Positions 50,001-63,299 of a DNA stretch of 64,000 nt are shown here, piece by piece. This DNA is from Steinernema hermaphroditum (lineage: Eukaryota; Nematoda; Chromadorea; Rhabditida; Steinernematidae). Within the stretch, counting starts at the first letter, position 1; every line of letters begins with the position of its first letter. The position numbers and the translations under genes are program-made. The stretch lies in the NCBI GenBank assembly GCA_030435675.1, contig CM059624.1:5294769-5358768 (forward strand). The letters run 5' to 3'. The notes under the pieces were generated by a model. That model was not told the origin of the DNA, searched no databases, and saw only the letters and a program-made list of their open reading frames with translations.

Positions 50001-53000
50001 CTGCGTCCTGTAGCGAAATTGGCTAACCGAATCAATTACCCCGCTACAAACGTCTAAACAATTCAGGACCAATTTCGACGGCCCCAGAGTGCATTCTTAG
50101 CTGTTTTCCCGCCTCTGAGTCAGTCAGTCGTCGCGAAAGGATTCTCACGTCTCATTTCGTCGCCTACGAACTCTCTCGATGGGATCATTTATATCCCGCG
50201 TCATGCGAAGGGATCTTTTTGCGACGAGTAATTAGGCTTATTGCCGGAGGGGGAGGACTTGTTAATCAATTTTAATGAGCGTGTAACATTTGACTCCCAG
50301 CGCGGAAATGACCCTCTCTCCGAGGCTAATTTTATTGAGGGACTTGAACGCGCGTCTGGTTCCGCGTTGGATGACGCCTGGAGTTAATTGACTTATGTTT
50401 CTTGTTTGTAGCAGGTTTGGGAGTTTCCCGGACAGGTGAGTCAACAGAATATACTTCTTATGCCGGAGATCTAGGTTTCCAAATGTATGCATTGTTCCAG
50501 AGGTGCCTAGAAATCTCTAATGGAATCTCATACACTAAAAAGTAGACTACAGCTAGACAATGCTAATTCTTTGCAAGTTTTTCAAACAGCTCCCTGCAGA
50601 GGGCGTTCCATGCATACATAATCGATCCGTGATTTGCCCTTCTATCCGACTAATGGTCTCTGCAGGGAGACTAAGCAACGTCACTCTTTGTGAACTTTTG
50701 AGCAAACGTCTCTACATCGCAGAAAACATGTTTACCGACAAGTTGAGTAATAGCGTATAATTTGATATTTGTCCTCGCACTATCAACGTATTACGTATGT
50801 CGACTTTTGAAGCCTGACTGGAGTCATTGCGTCTGATGCGCAAATGAGTACATCTCTGAAGAGTCCGGCTTGTCTCTGCAAGGATCGAGTTCGGAGATCC
50901 GCTTGTGCTCGTTGTAGGATCGCTAATTAAACGAACGATTCGGTCAAGAACACGGAAAGGGTGGAACTGTCAACATGTTTGCTGAATTCCCAGGAATCGA
51001 GTCGGAGTAAGTTAATAACATGATGTGCGTAGAAAGTTTTATGACTAACACGTGTATTTTGTGAATTCTTAAATGTTTATCTTTCGGCGATAATCTGTTT
51101 TCTCGCCTTTCCAGGGCTAAGTGCGGCGCGTCAAAGTTCGAGGTCTAGCCAGACAGACTCGGATGTACAAGTCACTGGATTTGTTTGTTCCTTTTCTGAA
51201 GGTTTCGACATCATGGCCACATAAACATGCCGACTTCTCCGCTTTTCTATCGCCTTATGACAAAATTTCTTGGCTCATTCTCTTTCACCTCCCTCCTCTC
51301 AATCACTTTGTCTTGGTGACTCACGGGCATGTGGCTCATTTTCGTCATATCATACGTATCCAACTTCCCATACGTCGTTTACCTCGATAGAAGTTATTGT
51401 TTCGAGCTTGTGTATAGTATAGTAACCAGCGATTGTATTGTTGAAACATTGCTTTCGGTCTGTTTTAATTTACTCGAGAAAGAAACGTTCTCACGATACG
51501 AAACTTCATGGGAACATGGGCATAAAGTTCCTGGATAGAAAGAAACATTACTTTCAGTTTCTCTAGTTTCTGTTCAAGAGAGCACTTGGAGGCACGAGGC
51601 CCTTTTCCATTTGGCCAGCCTTTAAAACACATTTCAATCCTTAAAATTACTCGCTCTAATTCCTTAATGGACATGTCATATCCTCTTTTTATGGCGCTCC
51701 CTTAAAAGTCGCCTCTTTTTAAAAGACGCACATTCTGAATAGTGATTTCAATAATTCATTTTTTAATTTTTCTTTCACAATTGTAATCTATCCAATCTAT
51801 AGAAGCCTTTTGGAGCGCCCTGTTACCCCTTTTATGAGCATGAGATCCACTTTGATATTTCTCAAAAATTGGATCCTTCCAGAGACATTTTTTGTGACGG
51901 ACCCTCCCAGTTATAATTATCCCCTTCTTAGCACCTTTTTCCGTCAATCCTCTTAATCCTTCCAGCTCGTATTCCCACCACTCCCGCACGTCCTCCGGAA
52001 GGGCGCCACTCCGCGCGACTTCCAGCGCCTCTGTTGATCCGAGGCGCATTTGGCAGGTGCCCGGAATAAATTGAAATTTTCCACCCAGATGGGTTCCGTC
52101 GCCAGCGCCGCGTTCTAATCTCCCCGTCGACGTCATCTCTCTCCCTGATAGTATATCTCTGTTTGCAAATCGGCCAATTAAAAAGCGTGCGGTGGCCGAT
52201 GGATGCGGTTGGCCCCAGGCACAGCACCCCGGGGACACTTCCGTGTTTTCGGCTTTTGGCGATAAATTTTATTACTCCCGTGAATAGCATATGTCTGCCG
52301 ATTTTCGGCTTCTCTCGGAGGTTGAAGCCCGTTGATGGCCGGTTTTTATTTAGATGTTCGTGGAAAGGTTAATGAAAACGTCGCCGAAAAAAGGCTGTTT
52401 GATGGACGATTTGTGCGCTATCCTCATCTTGCACCTGTCAGGATTGTGCTCGAAGGTCGGATCCATCACGACTTGTTGTGGTTTGATTGGTTGAATGTGA
52501 TCGTGAAGAGGAGAACGAGAAAACACAGTACACCCTCCCCACTTACCGTAGTTTAGACGCTAATTGCATAGGCGTTAATTGAAAACATCTTCTAACGTCA
52601 TCGGTTTAGGCGTGCTCTTTAATGCTCGAAGATGCTGCACGTAAATTACGGCGGCGCCGATTAAATTGAAAAAGCACTACGTGATGTTTATTTGCAAAGC
52701 GTGGCCGAGTGGGTGGCCCAGAAGTTGCTTTCTTTCTTGCCAGTTCCAGAAAATGTCATCTGCGGAACGTTTCTGTGGTAGAAAGGATCTGTCTTGTTCA
52801 ATTTTTATGTAATGAAGAGCGTGGCAAATGAAGCGACGAGTGAAGATGACGCGCTATAAGACGACTCTGTTCCGCTATGGCTTCCAAGGAACACAGAAAA
52901 CAAATAATACGATGGATGTGACGGGAGCGTTGCCCAAAAATTAGCTCCTGTTTTCTGTTCTGTTCCGTGTAGTAAACTGAAGTTCGTGTGTGGCTTTTTT

Positions 53001-56000
53001 GTGTATTGACGAATAGGGACTTCTTACTACTTCGTTCGTGCACCTGTCGCCTACAGGTGGTAAAAGGTAGAATAATGGCTTGAGTGGGATTTTTGTTATA
53101 ACGCGTAACTTTGTCATTTCCTCGTTTCTGAAGTTCGAGGTTATTTTTTGACGGCGAGGACGTCGCTTCGAAATGGACTACTTGTGAAGTCAATCGTATT
53201 ACATGATGTCACACCCCATATTTAACCATCGTTGCCTGGGCGCTTCTATCTTCTGGTGCCTAGCTTCTTCGAGAATTCCATCTGCGTCTTTCAAAAGGCA
53301 TATGTATTGAATTGGAGAGTTGGGGATGTCGGTTTTTTGCGAGGAAATCAGTATGACGATAGATGCTTGACAAAACACGGACATCTTCAACTCTCCAACC
53401 CAACATGAGGGTGCCATCCACAACTGGACCATTCTTTGGGGGGTTTCCTTCACCAGCTTTTCATCTTTCTTCATCCTCGGAACCATTCAGTCTACACGCC
53501 TACTTGTCTATTAAACCATCCCCGACCACTCGGTGCCCCAATCGTCTTTTTCGGACGCACAATGGACTATGGGCTACAAATTGAAGTGATTTGAAGTGAT
53601 CCTAGCCTGAAAAATCGAGCTAAAAAATAAGCTCCAATTGGATAGGAAAGCAGTCCATGGATTCAAATACAAAAAATCACTCTTTAAGTGCTTTTGAAAA
53701 AATTTTGAAGTGCTAATTTCTTTGGCCAAGGGAACCATTCATATCAAAGATCGTAACACTGTAAACCGAATCATGCATTCCTGTCCACTTCCTCCTTCCG
53801 GCAGCATTGCAATTTTCCGGCAAACTGCTTTGTACTTTAGTTTTTGTCCTCCGTGAATGCGCGTTTAACTCCAACTCCCGACTTTCGCCACCCCTCTCCA
53901 AAACAAAAGCCTCCCATTCGATGACTACCCATTCCATCAGAAATTCGCGCCATTAATTTGTGTCCAGGGGTGCTCGAAGATGAATGTTTTGCATGTTATT
54001 CTGCGGGACCAATTCGATCATTAATTTCGATTGCCGACTCGGTCGCTGGCGCCGATGTCACAATTGATGAGTTGTGTTGTTTTTGGCGGGATCGAGTAAT
54101 TGCGCCAATTAGGTTTGCGTGGGCCTTAGGCATGAGAGGGGAAACCGTTTTGAGCGATGGATGTTCAAAGACGAGATTTATGACCGAACTATGAAGGTGT
54201 GTGACGCCTTGGTTATTCAATCTAAGGAACAAGACCGCAAGAGGAATAAGACCAACTGACCAAAGATCGCCCCAGTGGGCCTGTTTTGATGGATCAGTTT
54301 TCACTAATTGTGAGAAAAAATATCTACTACTTACTGCGAATTTTAGTTCTGCATTGAACTGTGATCACTTGCTACATGATCCGTATTATTAGGCATTGAA
54401 TGTCATTCTCGAAATACGTGATTCAGAGGAAAAGCCATGTTGTGAACAGTCATTTTTTCGGCCCACATTCAGTTTTATTAGTGTTTTCGTATGGGACGTT
54501 TGGATCGAAAGTTCGTCCCCCTTAGTTCCTCGAAGCCCTTGAGGAACACTATCAAGGATATTAATCTCTAAGACCACAAATCGGACAGCGTTCCGATTGT
54601 TTCTTCTTTAGCCATGACGAATTTGAATGATTAACACAGAAGTCATAGCTGAGACTTCAGTGGGAATCGGCTCAAATCACCTTTATTCCAATCAACAAGG
54701 AGTTCGTCCTTCCGTTGAGAGGTTAGTCGGGTCCTCTTGTTGCTCTCTCGTTCTATCGAATGAGTTCAGTGAGCGATCATTGTTGATATAATGACCACTC
54801 CGGCTCCCAGAAGGCGTGGAATACCAGATTACCAACGTCTCAGATTCACTCCTCAGCCTATTCATAACTGCTGGCTGACGGTTTCGTTGTACTCCTCCGT
54901 CGATCCTACACAGGATTCAGCTCTTTGTTTCTCTAATGCCATACTCTGCGTCGAATCCAAAAGAAGATCGGTGGATACGGTATAATACATTGCGCTTATA
55001 TAACGTCCCTCCCTTAGGCGTAATACCGTTGGTCCAGGAATATCAATCGCAAAGAGGCGCTCAGAACAGGAAGGAAAATCCGTCTAAACACATAAGCCTT
55101 TCAATAACTGACTCAATGACTCGTTGTCCTCTAAATGCACCAAAGCAAGGGCGGTTCATTTCAAACGGAGGTCACGTTTTTCTGTCAGTACCCTGCAGAC
55201 ATTGACAAAGTACAGCTCTAACACATTCAAAATTACATTTTGATCGTTCCAAGGGGTCGCGGGAAATTAAATCCCACGCTCACGTCTTCTCAGTCAACGA
55301 TCAAACACTTAACATATTCCATGTGATGGCTCCTGTTCCCATAAATAACGTGTTTCTACGTCGCACTTTGCCCTCTCTTGCATAGTAGATGTCAGCACCG
55401 GGAATGTCCGGAGACCGATTAAATTTAGCGTCGGATGGTATAATTCCAATTCCAGCGAAAACATTCCCCAGAAAAAAGTTTAATTATTTTGCACCCACAG
55501 TTGACTCCAAGAATATATTAAATGAGATTGAGTGAAGCCGAGCTAGGTGTGCAGGTGACAGAAACGCCGTATTTTGACATCCAGATGGAAAAGAACCATG
55601 TTTACTTACCTGTTTTCCTACCGGATCATAATGAAGCTCATTGTTTTTATTGCAGGGGAGAGCCCGGAGAATGGTCCTCCATGTTTTCCAATTGTATTTT
55701 TTCTCCTCACGCTTCAGACATCGAGGCCCTACTTAGTCTCTAATTGCAGAAAAAGCTTGATCTCCCACCGCTGCACAAAGATCGCCCGCACTATTTGGGA
55801 AGAAGATGGTCAATTATTTAGATCGGCCGTCTCATCCCGTCACCGAGGCCACGTTCAGGGCATCTGAGCGGGCGGTTGACCGCTCGGTCCATTGACGAAC
55901 CGAAATGTGATTAGAGATTCGTGTTTGGAATAATTATCTTTGTGCTTGGATGGCGAATCAGCGAGGACCACACTGGTCCTTCTTGTTTTGGCCTCTCTTG

Positions 56001-57549
56001 GAAGGTAACTCCGAAGTGTAGTTCGCTGTTTATTTAGATCGGCCGTTGCTGAGCTAATCCGGGAATAACAGGTTTGTTGTTTTCGTGTAAAATTAGATGA
56101 GGTCAGAGAGTTAATCTGTTTTGGCTCCTCATAATTGTCGCGACCGTCTGCACGTGACTCAACGACGTCGCAGCATGGAGACCCGTGATTAGAGGCCGTC
56201 ATGACGAGTATCGTAGTGCGCAAAGATCTGGAGACGTTGTTTTGCGGAAGGAAGCGCGTGGCGTCGTCTCTCGATTTTGGGTGTTTCTCCTGGAAACGTG
56301 GGCATGGGCAGACGACAAAGTGCATAGGTAGATTCGGATTTCATGTCTATCTTCCTCATCTTTCACTTTCTGCACTACTTTCGGTATAAAACGACTTTCT
56401 TCCGTAATTCGACTCACACACGCACGTACCGTGTCGTTTTCCGTTCGGAAAACATTAGTCTTGTTTTGCGGCACCCAATTACCAGAAGAAGCGCGCGTTG
56501 TGTTGACTTTGAAACTTCTCGAGGACTTGTCAATTATTTAGACGTCCCCACGAATCCTGCGTCGCGCCACAAACAAGCACTTTTCTGGCCACACCCACAA
56601 GGACAATCCTCTTACGGGAATTTTTGAGGTTTCGGTGCGTTGTCTGCTACGTGATCTCGTTGGTTCTTTGTGACGTTCTAAGTCGGAACTTGATTCAAGT
56701 GACCTTCCTTATTGTATTGACCTTTTCGCTGTTGTATGAGCGTACGTAGACGGCGGTAGAACCATAACAGAACGGTTGAAATTGAACTAACAGCATTGCC
56801 AAGAGTCAATGGAACTCTTATGGTGTTCTATATTCAGTATTACGGTAGCCGTTTTATGAGATGGCATCAACTATGATCTATCGTTTTTCATGATTTAGTG
56901 ACCATTATCGTGCTTTCGTGAAGAGTAATGCCTGTATGAAGTAGATCCATGACAATAGCTTCCAAAAGGTGATGAACCTACCGTATTCAGAGTCCGATTT
57001 CGTATCCAAATCGATTTCAAAGCATCCTCTGCAATGCCTTCCTTTTCCATCCCAGCTTTTGGTGCTCCTTTTTGTAGGGCTCTCGACACCCTCTAAAGAG
57101 AGCCTCTCAGACAATTAGAGTAATCGTTTTATCTTCTGCAGACCGCAGACTCTCCCCCGCAAAGACCCCCCTTCACCGTCACAGATCCAATTACCTTCTA
57201 AAGCGGGGCAGGTGTCCATACTATCGCCATAAACACGCCTCACAAAGAGGAGTTCCCCAACTTTAATTCGCTAATGCTTCGCTCCTCCCACCGAAATTAG
57301 GCTAAGACGCCGTCGAGAAGTGCAACATTCGGCGCTCGGTGTAAACGGTGAATAGCGTGGACTCATGAAAGATTCACGTGAAATTAGCCGGCTAGGGGAA
57401 GGACCCTCCGGAGGAGGTGTCGCTCGGCACGTGGCGTAGGCGAGCGCTCCTTTTTCAGTCAACGAAAGCGTGTGCGGGTCCCGTCGCGTAACTTTTGGTC
57501 TTTCCGCGCCACCCTACATTACCGACTTTGCAGAGCTTATGTCCCAAAC
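44031..57549. other. 13.5-kb gene-poor region upstream of the GPCR
   Basis: No gene I can support on either strand. Longer open frames (for example 51756-52238 minus, 45034-45324 plus, 47426-47897 plus) give no recognisable domains and no consistent splice structure. From about 50 kb on, A/T-rich homeobox-core words (TAATTA, CAATTAGG, GCCAATTA) are frequent among GC-richer blocks (50.1-50.4, 51.9-52.3, 56.1-56.3, 57.1-57.5 kb), as expected of distal regulatory DNA of a neuronal gene. This is inference. Confidence 0.45.
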
Positions 57550-57553
57550 ATGA
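57539..57553 (+). promoter_or_regulatory. Four-codon upstream ORF overlapping the GPCR start codon
   Basis: ATG TCC CAA ACA TGA begins 6 nt after a TTTGCAG acceptor, and its stop overlaps the main start as ATGA. If the acceptor is the trans-splice site, the first AUG of the mRNA is this uORF, and the receptor would depend on leaky scanning or reinitiation. Confidence 0.45.
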
Positions 57554-60500
57554 GCGACTCCACCACCGATGTCGAAGTGTTCGACTGTTTCCACTCCAAC
57601 GAGACGACCTTCCGTCCCATCCAGGGTCTCTTCCGGGTCTATCTCATGCCCATGACCTACCTGTTTGGGATATGCGCCAATGCGATTAATATCTTTGTCT
57701 TCAGCCATCCGAAGGTGAGTTCTCATTAAATGGCTAAGTGGCTAACCCCTAACGACCCATGAGTAATTTGTGCTCAGATTACCTGTACCGCGACACTTAA
57801 TTCAATATTTATGACCTAATTGTAGAGAAGTAGGTTGCTTTTGGAAGTTCATAAGATAGCATCATGACGTATTCCTCGAAGTTCGACCTTCAAGTTTCTC
57901 AAAACATCCCTTCTTATGACTCAAGAATACATCATGCTATTACATTTCTAAAGATCGTACAACAGAGAAATTGAGGTCTACTTGAAAGTGTATCTCATTT
58001 CTAAAGGAAACAAAAAGTTGTTTGTTCGAGAATACAATAGAGAAGTAGGGTTTGAAAAAACGTTTGTAGTTGGAATGAATACGCGTTCGTTATGACCAAT
58101 ATTGTGGTGTTGAGAAGGCCGATTCCAGGAACGCGCTTGCCTACTAGTTGTTTTGAAAATTCGGTGTAGGGTACGGTACCTTAAACTTTGGTGGTGGTCA
58201 TCATCGGTTCAATTTTAGCCCTTTTTAGTTGGCTTATCTCGGAGCACTCGTAACATGAGCATCGTTCCACAAATAGTTCTAGAGAGTACTCGCTCCTAAT
58301 TGGAAAAAATCCAAAACTTTATGGTGAAGAACCCTTGTTTTGTGATGAAATCAAATCACACATCTGTGCACTTCGATGGTGTCTTCTGATGTGATTCAGT
58401 TCACACTAGTTACAATGACTGCTTTTTCTATTTGATAGCTTTTTCTATATAGGTTGATGACCGTGGCCACTCTGGAACCACCCTTTCGATTGCAGCTAGC
58501 TGACTGCGTCATCTTGTTGGGTGATTTAATGATCTCGGCTTCTCTTCTGCAGTACTTCTCGAACTTTTCTTGGGACTCCATAAAGTTGGCGTTAAGTTCC
58601 AGCTGCCAACTCTTTTTCTAGACCAATTAATCAATTTAACTCTCCGCTAATTTATCATATGGGGCGCTAAAAATAGGTGCTGGCGTCTAGAAAGGTTGTT
58701 GATCTTATGGCCAAGCAATGGAATGGAACATACTCTATGTCTAGACGCTGATTTAAGACGTTTGATAGCACGTGTCGTCTGACGCTGCAAGTGGTCAAAA
58801 ATAGACGCTGCTGTCGAGGTTCTTGGTCTTGTGCCCAACCATTGAATATAGCAAAAATGTAACATGTGCCCTTAGTCTAGACACGGATTTCAAACGTTTC
58901 TAACGATAGCACGTGTGGATTGACGCTGCAATGGGTCAGAAATAGACGTTGCTGTCTAGTATCCATGTCTAGACGATGTTAAACCTCTTGCAATATTTTA
59001 GATGCGCAGCCAGCTGGTAAATTGGTTCTTCTTCGTCCTTTCCATCAGCGACCTGTCCGTGCTCGTCTCCTCCTTCTTCGTCTTCTCGATGCCGGTGATC
59101 GCGGAATACTCTGAGAACTACGAGATGGTGACAGAGTCGCCACGGCTGCTCGTCTGGTTCTACCCGATTGCTCACACCTCACACACAACTTCCGTCTACT
59201 TGACCATTTTGGTCTCCGTACATCGCTATCTCGGTGTGTGTCACCCTTTTCTGGTAGGCGAACCATGTCTTCTGCTTTCTACAGTATCTCTAGATCCGAC
59301 GGATAAGCAGCGCCAAGTCGGTAAAGATCGTCCTGGCGGCGGCTGTGATCTTCGCCGTCGTCTTTAACATCCCTCGCTGGTTCGAGCTACAAAACGCGGG
59401 TTGCTTCAGCGAGTTCTACCTGAGGTACCGTAGTCCAAAACTACAGTGACTTTCAATGCTGTTTTGCAGGATGAGCGAAGTGGTCCTTCCCACCGACTTT
59501 ATGATGAACCCGACCTATACGATCGCCTACCGTAACGTCGCCTTCATTGTCGTCATGTTCCTCGTCCCCTTCATCACACTGACCATCGTCAACTGCCGCA
59601 TCATAAGTACCCTCCGAAACTCCACCAAGTAGGCCCTTCCTCGTCGATCTTTCGATTATTCTTTCCGCTTCAGGCTTCATCGCTCCATGACCTACACGAA
59701 GTCAAAGTCCAAAGCGCTGCAACTTTCCATCCCGAAACGGGAACGCTTCGACAAACGGAGCGGAAGCGACATTAGCTGCTCGAATGGGACCGTGAAGAGT
59801 GGGGAAGTGATCGCGTGCCAGAAGGCAAATGCCGGTAAGTTGTTTACTGGAGGCGGCGGGACAAAAGATAAAAATAGAGCGCGATGAAGGAAAACATGAT
59901 CATCGAAAAACATTTCCGCTAAATTAGACGACACATGAACTTTTTGTGGCCTCATTATGTCACCGTGAGGACTACGATAGCAGCTATGGTAACAACAACG
60001 TTTCTATTAAAAACAACGTGCCAATATTCTGAAGTCGCTATGTACTATTCTAAGCAATGAATTCATCGAAATACGATAAATCACGCTATATTACGGACTT
60101 CTTTGTAGATGTACCGTATGGTCAGCTGAATAAGACATTGATCGTTGATGTTCTTCATTAATATTTCGAGCTGTTTTTTTGAAATTCCGACCGCAGAACG
60201 TTCTAAAGAATACAAAATCACTACACCATGGGTGATTAAACTGAGAGTACTGACACAAGGTTTTGTAGTCGTTTTCCTGGAAAGCCATTTAGGCGAAAGT
60301 GCTTTGGATCCAGTACCAGGCCAAAGACTAATCCGTTTACTGGGAGTAGCTTCCGTTTCATGTTTTGCTTATGGACAGTAAGGAGGATTAAAAGCTGAAC
60401 CTGGGTAATTTTGTATTTTTGATCGAGGTAGATCGGCTTTCATAGAAATTCCAGTACCTCGCCAGAAAGGGGACAAATGGAACTAGGGACAAGATTTCAG

Positions 60501-62407
60501 AGTCTATCTACTGGGCAGTCAAACTGACTTTTGAAATCACAGCTCTCTAGGCATGGGTCATTCAGTTTCCAGCTTTACACAGCTACCCTTGGACTGCTTC
60601 TGACACTTTGCATGCTTGTCAGAAGCGAGCATTTGCGCACATTTGCAATGCGAGAGGCATCGACGCGTGGACGCAAATTGTTTTCCTTCCTCCTACATAA
60701 CACCAATTAGCGCTTTGCATCCACCGTGATCAAAAGTCGCCGTTGTTTACACGAAAGCGATCAAGTTGCTCTTCGCCCGTTCCTCAGATCGTTCCCCCGA
60801 TGACTAATTCCGTCGCGGTCGAATTCCTTCCTGCTCGTGCTAATGAAAAAAGAAACGACGCTAATTCGACGTCGGCGACGAGCGACGACCAAATGTGGAG
60901 GAGGACGAGGATTATGCACCGAGCGGCGTGAGTATGTAAATGTTGACAACTGACACTAACACCGTGTCGTGACAAAGCGGAAGGCTTTGCGCAAACAGAG
61001 ATTACGTAATCGGCTCCACAGACGAGACGACGGCTTTTTGAGGAGACAACCTCTCATGGGTGCACGGCGGAGTTTTTAGGAGAAGATCAGTTCCCGGATT
61101 AACGCACCTTAGAGGGTGATGGCGGAGGTGGGATCAGCAAATACGATATCAACAGCTGGCCAAATTCAGCCCAGAATTTACTCTTTGTTTATGAAAAGCA
61201 AAGCTCCATTGTTAAAGCGCTTCAATTAAACCGAAATACATCGAAACACCATTATCACTGGTTTTCTTAAAGCTGTTTCCAATGGAGCCTCTAGTGAACC
61301 ACTTTTTACATAGCCACATGACCTGGAGGACCCAGAAGATCGTGCTATTCTTGGATAGCAGGCCAGATATTGCCGATCACCACCGATAACTGAAATGATA
61401 GACAGAAGGGAGACTAAGGAAATTAACATTACGGGCTGCATCTCAACGGGGCACAACTTTCCCACAGAAATTTGCTTTACCTGCAGCTACTGCTTAAACG
61501 CTCATCTTATTAACACTGTTTGCGCATTTGCAAATGCGCACCGAGGGCAAACATTCGATTCGTTCACACGTTCGACCACTGAGGAATAAACAAACAGAAT
61601 TAAGAGCTAATAACTGTGCCTTTTCAGAAAGAAAAGAACACGGCGTCACGGTGATGCTGGTGGCCATCGTCACCGAGTTCCTGATCTTCAACGCGCTCGC
61701 CTTCGCCAACAACATTCTTGAACTCTACAGCGAACAGTCCGTCGCTTCCGATTACTATACGGCGCTGGTGGAGACGTCGACGTTGATGGTGAATCTGAAC
61801 GGCGCCACGACGATTGTCATCTACCTGGCGTTCGGAAGCAAGTATAGGTCCATATTTCTTAAGGTGAGTTTTTGGGAATTGGACAATGACTGAAGTCAGT
61901 GTCCTCTTAAGGACATCAAAGATACAGTCACAAAGTCGGAAAAGTTAGACGAAGATTAGGCTAAAGATGATCAAAACGGGCTGAGATCTGTAGTTCCTCT
62001 TCTCTATTTTATAAATCGAGTGTCCACTGTGTGTAATACTGTGCGTTAATGTGTTTGCGGTACATCACTGACTCTTGTCCCCATCCGCCGTCTGTCGTAT
62101 AGTTTAATTCAAGATTAGATTTGTGAGCAAACAATTTCGGACGTTTTTCCGTCGGTGACGTAAATGCAATTACCGTAGTACTTTACCGATCAAAAGATGG
62201 AGTTCTCATAAAACCTCAATAGTTTCATATGACCACCCCTTATTGCAGATGTTCTCCAAACTGTACCGTCGAATCCGCCGCGAACGCCCCCTCTGCCACG
62301 CGAACGAGACGTCGGTACTTGTGGTGACGAGTCAAGTGGAGTTCGACGTGCGTCACGGAAGCACGTGCATGCTGAAGGGAACGCCGCCACAACGAAAATA
62401 TCTTTAA
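57550..62407 (+). CDS. FMRFamide-peptide-receptor-like GPCR (rhodopsin class)
   Basis: Model: join(57550..57714, 59002..59253, 59294..59424, 59470..59628, 59674..59834, 61628..61863, 62249..62407), 420 residues. A seven-helix neuropeptide receptor of the worm FRPR/DMSR-like group. Helices read in order: MPMTYLFGICANAINIFVF; WFFFVLSISDLSVLVSSFFV; a third with TSVYLTILVSVHRYLGVCHP, where HRY (129-131) replaces DRY; VKIVLAAAVIFAVVFNIPRW; IAYRNVAFIVVMFLVPFITL; MLVAIVTEFLIFNALAF; and a seventh with LNGATTIVIYL in place of NPxxY. N-glycosylation at NETT suits an extracellular N-terminus. Loop 3 (exon 5) is long and basic. Introns 1 (1287 nt) and 5 (1793 nt) are large; the others are mostly about 40-50 nt. 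AATAAA follows at 62440. The start is taken after a TTTGCAG acceptor. The ligand is unknown. Confidence 0.92.
58671..58975. repeat. Tandem repeat in GPCR intron 1 (about 2.2 units of 127-142 bp)
   Basis: Units start AAATAGGTGCTGGCGTCTAG (58671), AAATAGACGCTGCTGTCGAG (58798) and AAATAGACGTTGCTGTCTAG (58940). Each full unit contains GTCTAGAC, then GATAGCACGTGT(C/G)G, then TGACGCTGCAA. Diverged but collinear. Three exact GTCTAGAC palindromes lie here. Confidence 0.75.
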
Positions 62408-62439
62408 TTTATTGTGTATAACACTTACGGATTGTAAAT

Positions 62440-62445
62440 AATAAA
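62440..62445 (+). terminator. Poly(A) signal AATAAA of the GPCR gene
   Basis: AATAAA 33 nt after the stop, only about 33 bp from the stop codon of the convergent ShK gene. Confidence 0.65.
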
Positions 62446-62477
62446 TTATTATAACTTCTTCGGGGCATTATTATCAA

Positions 62478-63299
62478 TTAACAGAATCCACAGGTCTTCC
62501 TGCAGACGCTCGTCATGAGACCGCGGTAGGAGGGCACGTGACACATGTGCGCCTTCGAGCGGCAGTCACGGCCTCTGTCCGTGCACGTCTTCGTCACGAT
62601 CGCCTTCTTCGAGCCGAATCTGTTCGAAGTGGTCGGTTTCGCGCAGGCACCGCAGGTTTTGGCACAGACGCTGTTCATCAGGGTCATGTAGGTGCGGTTC
62701 TTGCAGAGATGAGCGTTGCGGGCGCAGTCCTTCATGCGGTCGAAGCAGACCTTCTTGTAGAAGGTCCCCGGACGGCGTTTGCTGAACGTCTGCTTGGGCT
62801 TGAGGGTGGTTGTGGTGGTGGCAGCTGTGGTGGTGGTCGGTTCTTCGGTGATCTCCTCTTCTTCCTCTTCGATCACTTCTTCCTCTTCTTCTGGAACCTC
62901 GGGGATTTCGGTGATTTCAGCGGGGATAGGCTGAGGCTCTTCCGTTTCTTCCTCTACTAAAAATTCTCTTTAGGTCAGTTTTAGGGTCCGACTGTTACTT
63001 GTCTCAATAACCTCTTCAGGCTTCTCCACGGGCTTCTCCGGTTCCACACAGAATCCACAGGTCTTGGCGCATTTCTCTTGCATCACTTTCACATAAATTT
63101 TGCTGAGGCACATCTTCTTCTGTTTATGACAGTTTTTGGCAAGATCTAAGATCGACCCTTAGTCTAGAAGATCAGAACTACGCTTACCTCTGCACTCTCC
63201 CTCCAGAAGCCCCACATCGTCTTGGGAATAGGCCAAGAAGGGAAGAAGTCCGAAGGAGACATTGAAGAGGCAGACGAGGAGCAGCACCGTCAGCTTCAT
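62478..63299 (-). CDS. Secreted protein with three ShK (SXC) domains and a Glu/Thr-rich linker
   Basis: Model: complement(join(62478..62956, 62999..63145, 63188..63299)), 245 residues. A signal peptide (MKLTVLLLVCLFNVSFG) is followed by ShK domain 1, split by intron 1 (ECRDLAKNCHKQKKMC ... CAKTCGFC). Next is a long acidic stretch (VPEEEEEVIEEEEEEI) and a Thr-rich mucin-like run (TTTTAATTTTT). Two more ShK domains close the protein (CFDRMKDC ... CAKTCGAC and CTDRGRDC ... CRKTCGFC). Each has the six-Cys ShK spacing. Nematodes have many such proteins in cuticle, secretions and as appendages of enzymes; here no catalytic domain is present. Introns are 42 nt each and in phase. The gene is convergent with the GPCR gene. 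Exact function is unknown. Confidence 0.92.

Noticed and set aside
51756..52238. 160-codon open frame, minus strand
   Set aside because: No recognisable domain, an overlapping frame on the same strand is also open, and no acceptor or poly(A) signal fits. Treated as chance in GC-richer regulatory DNA.
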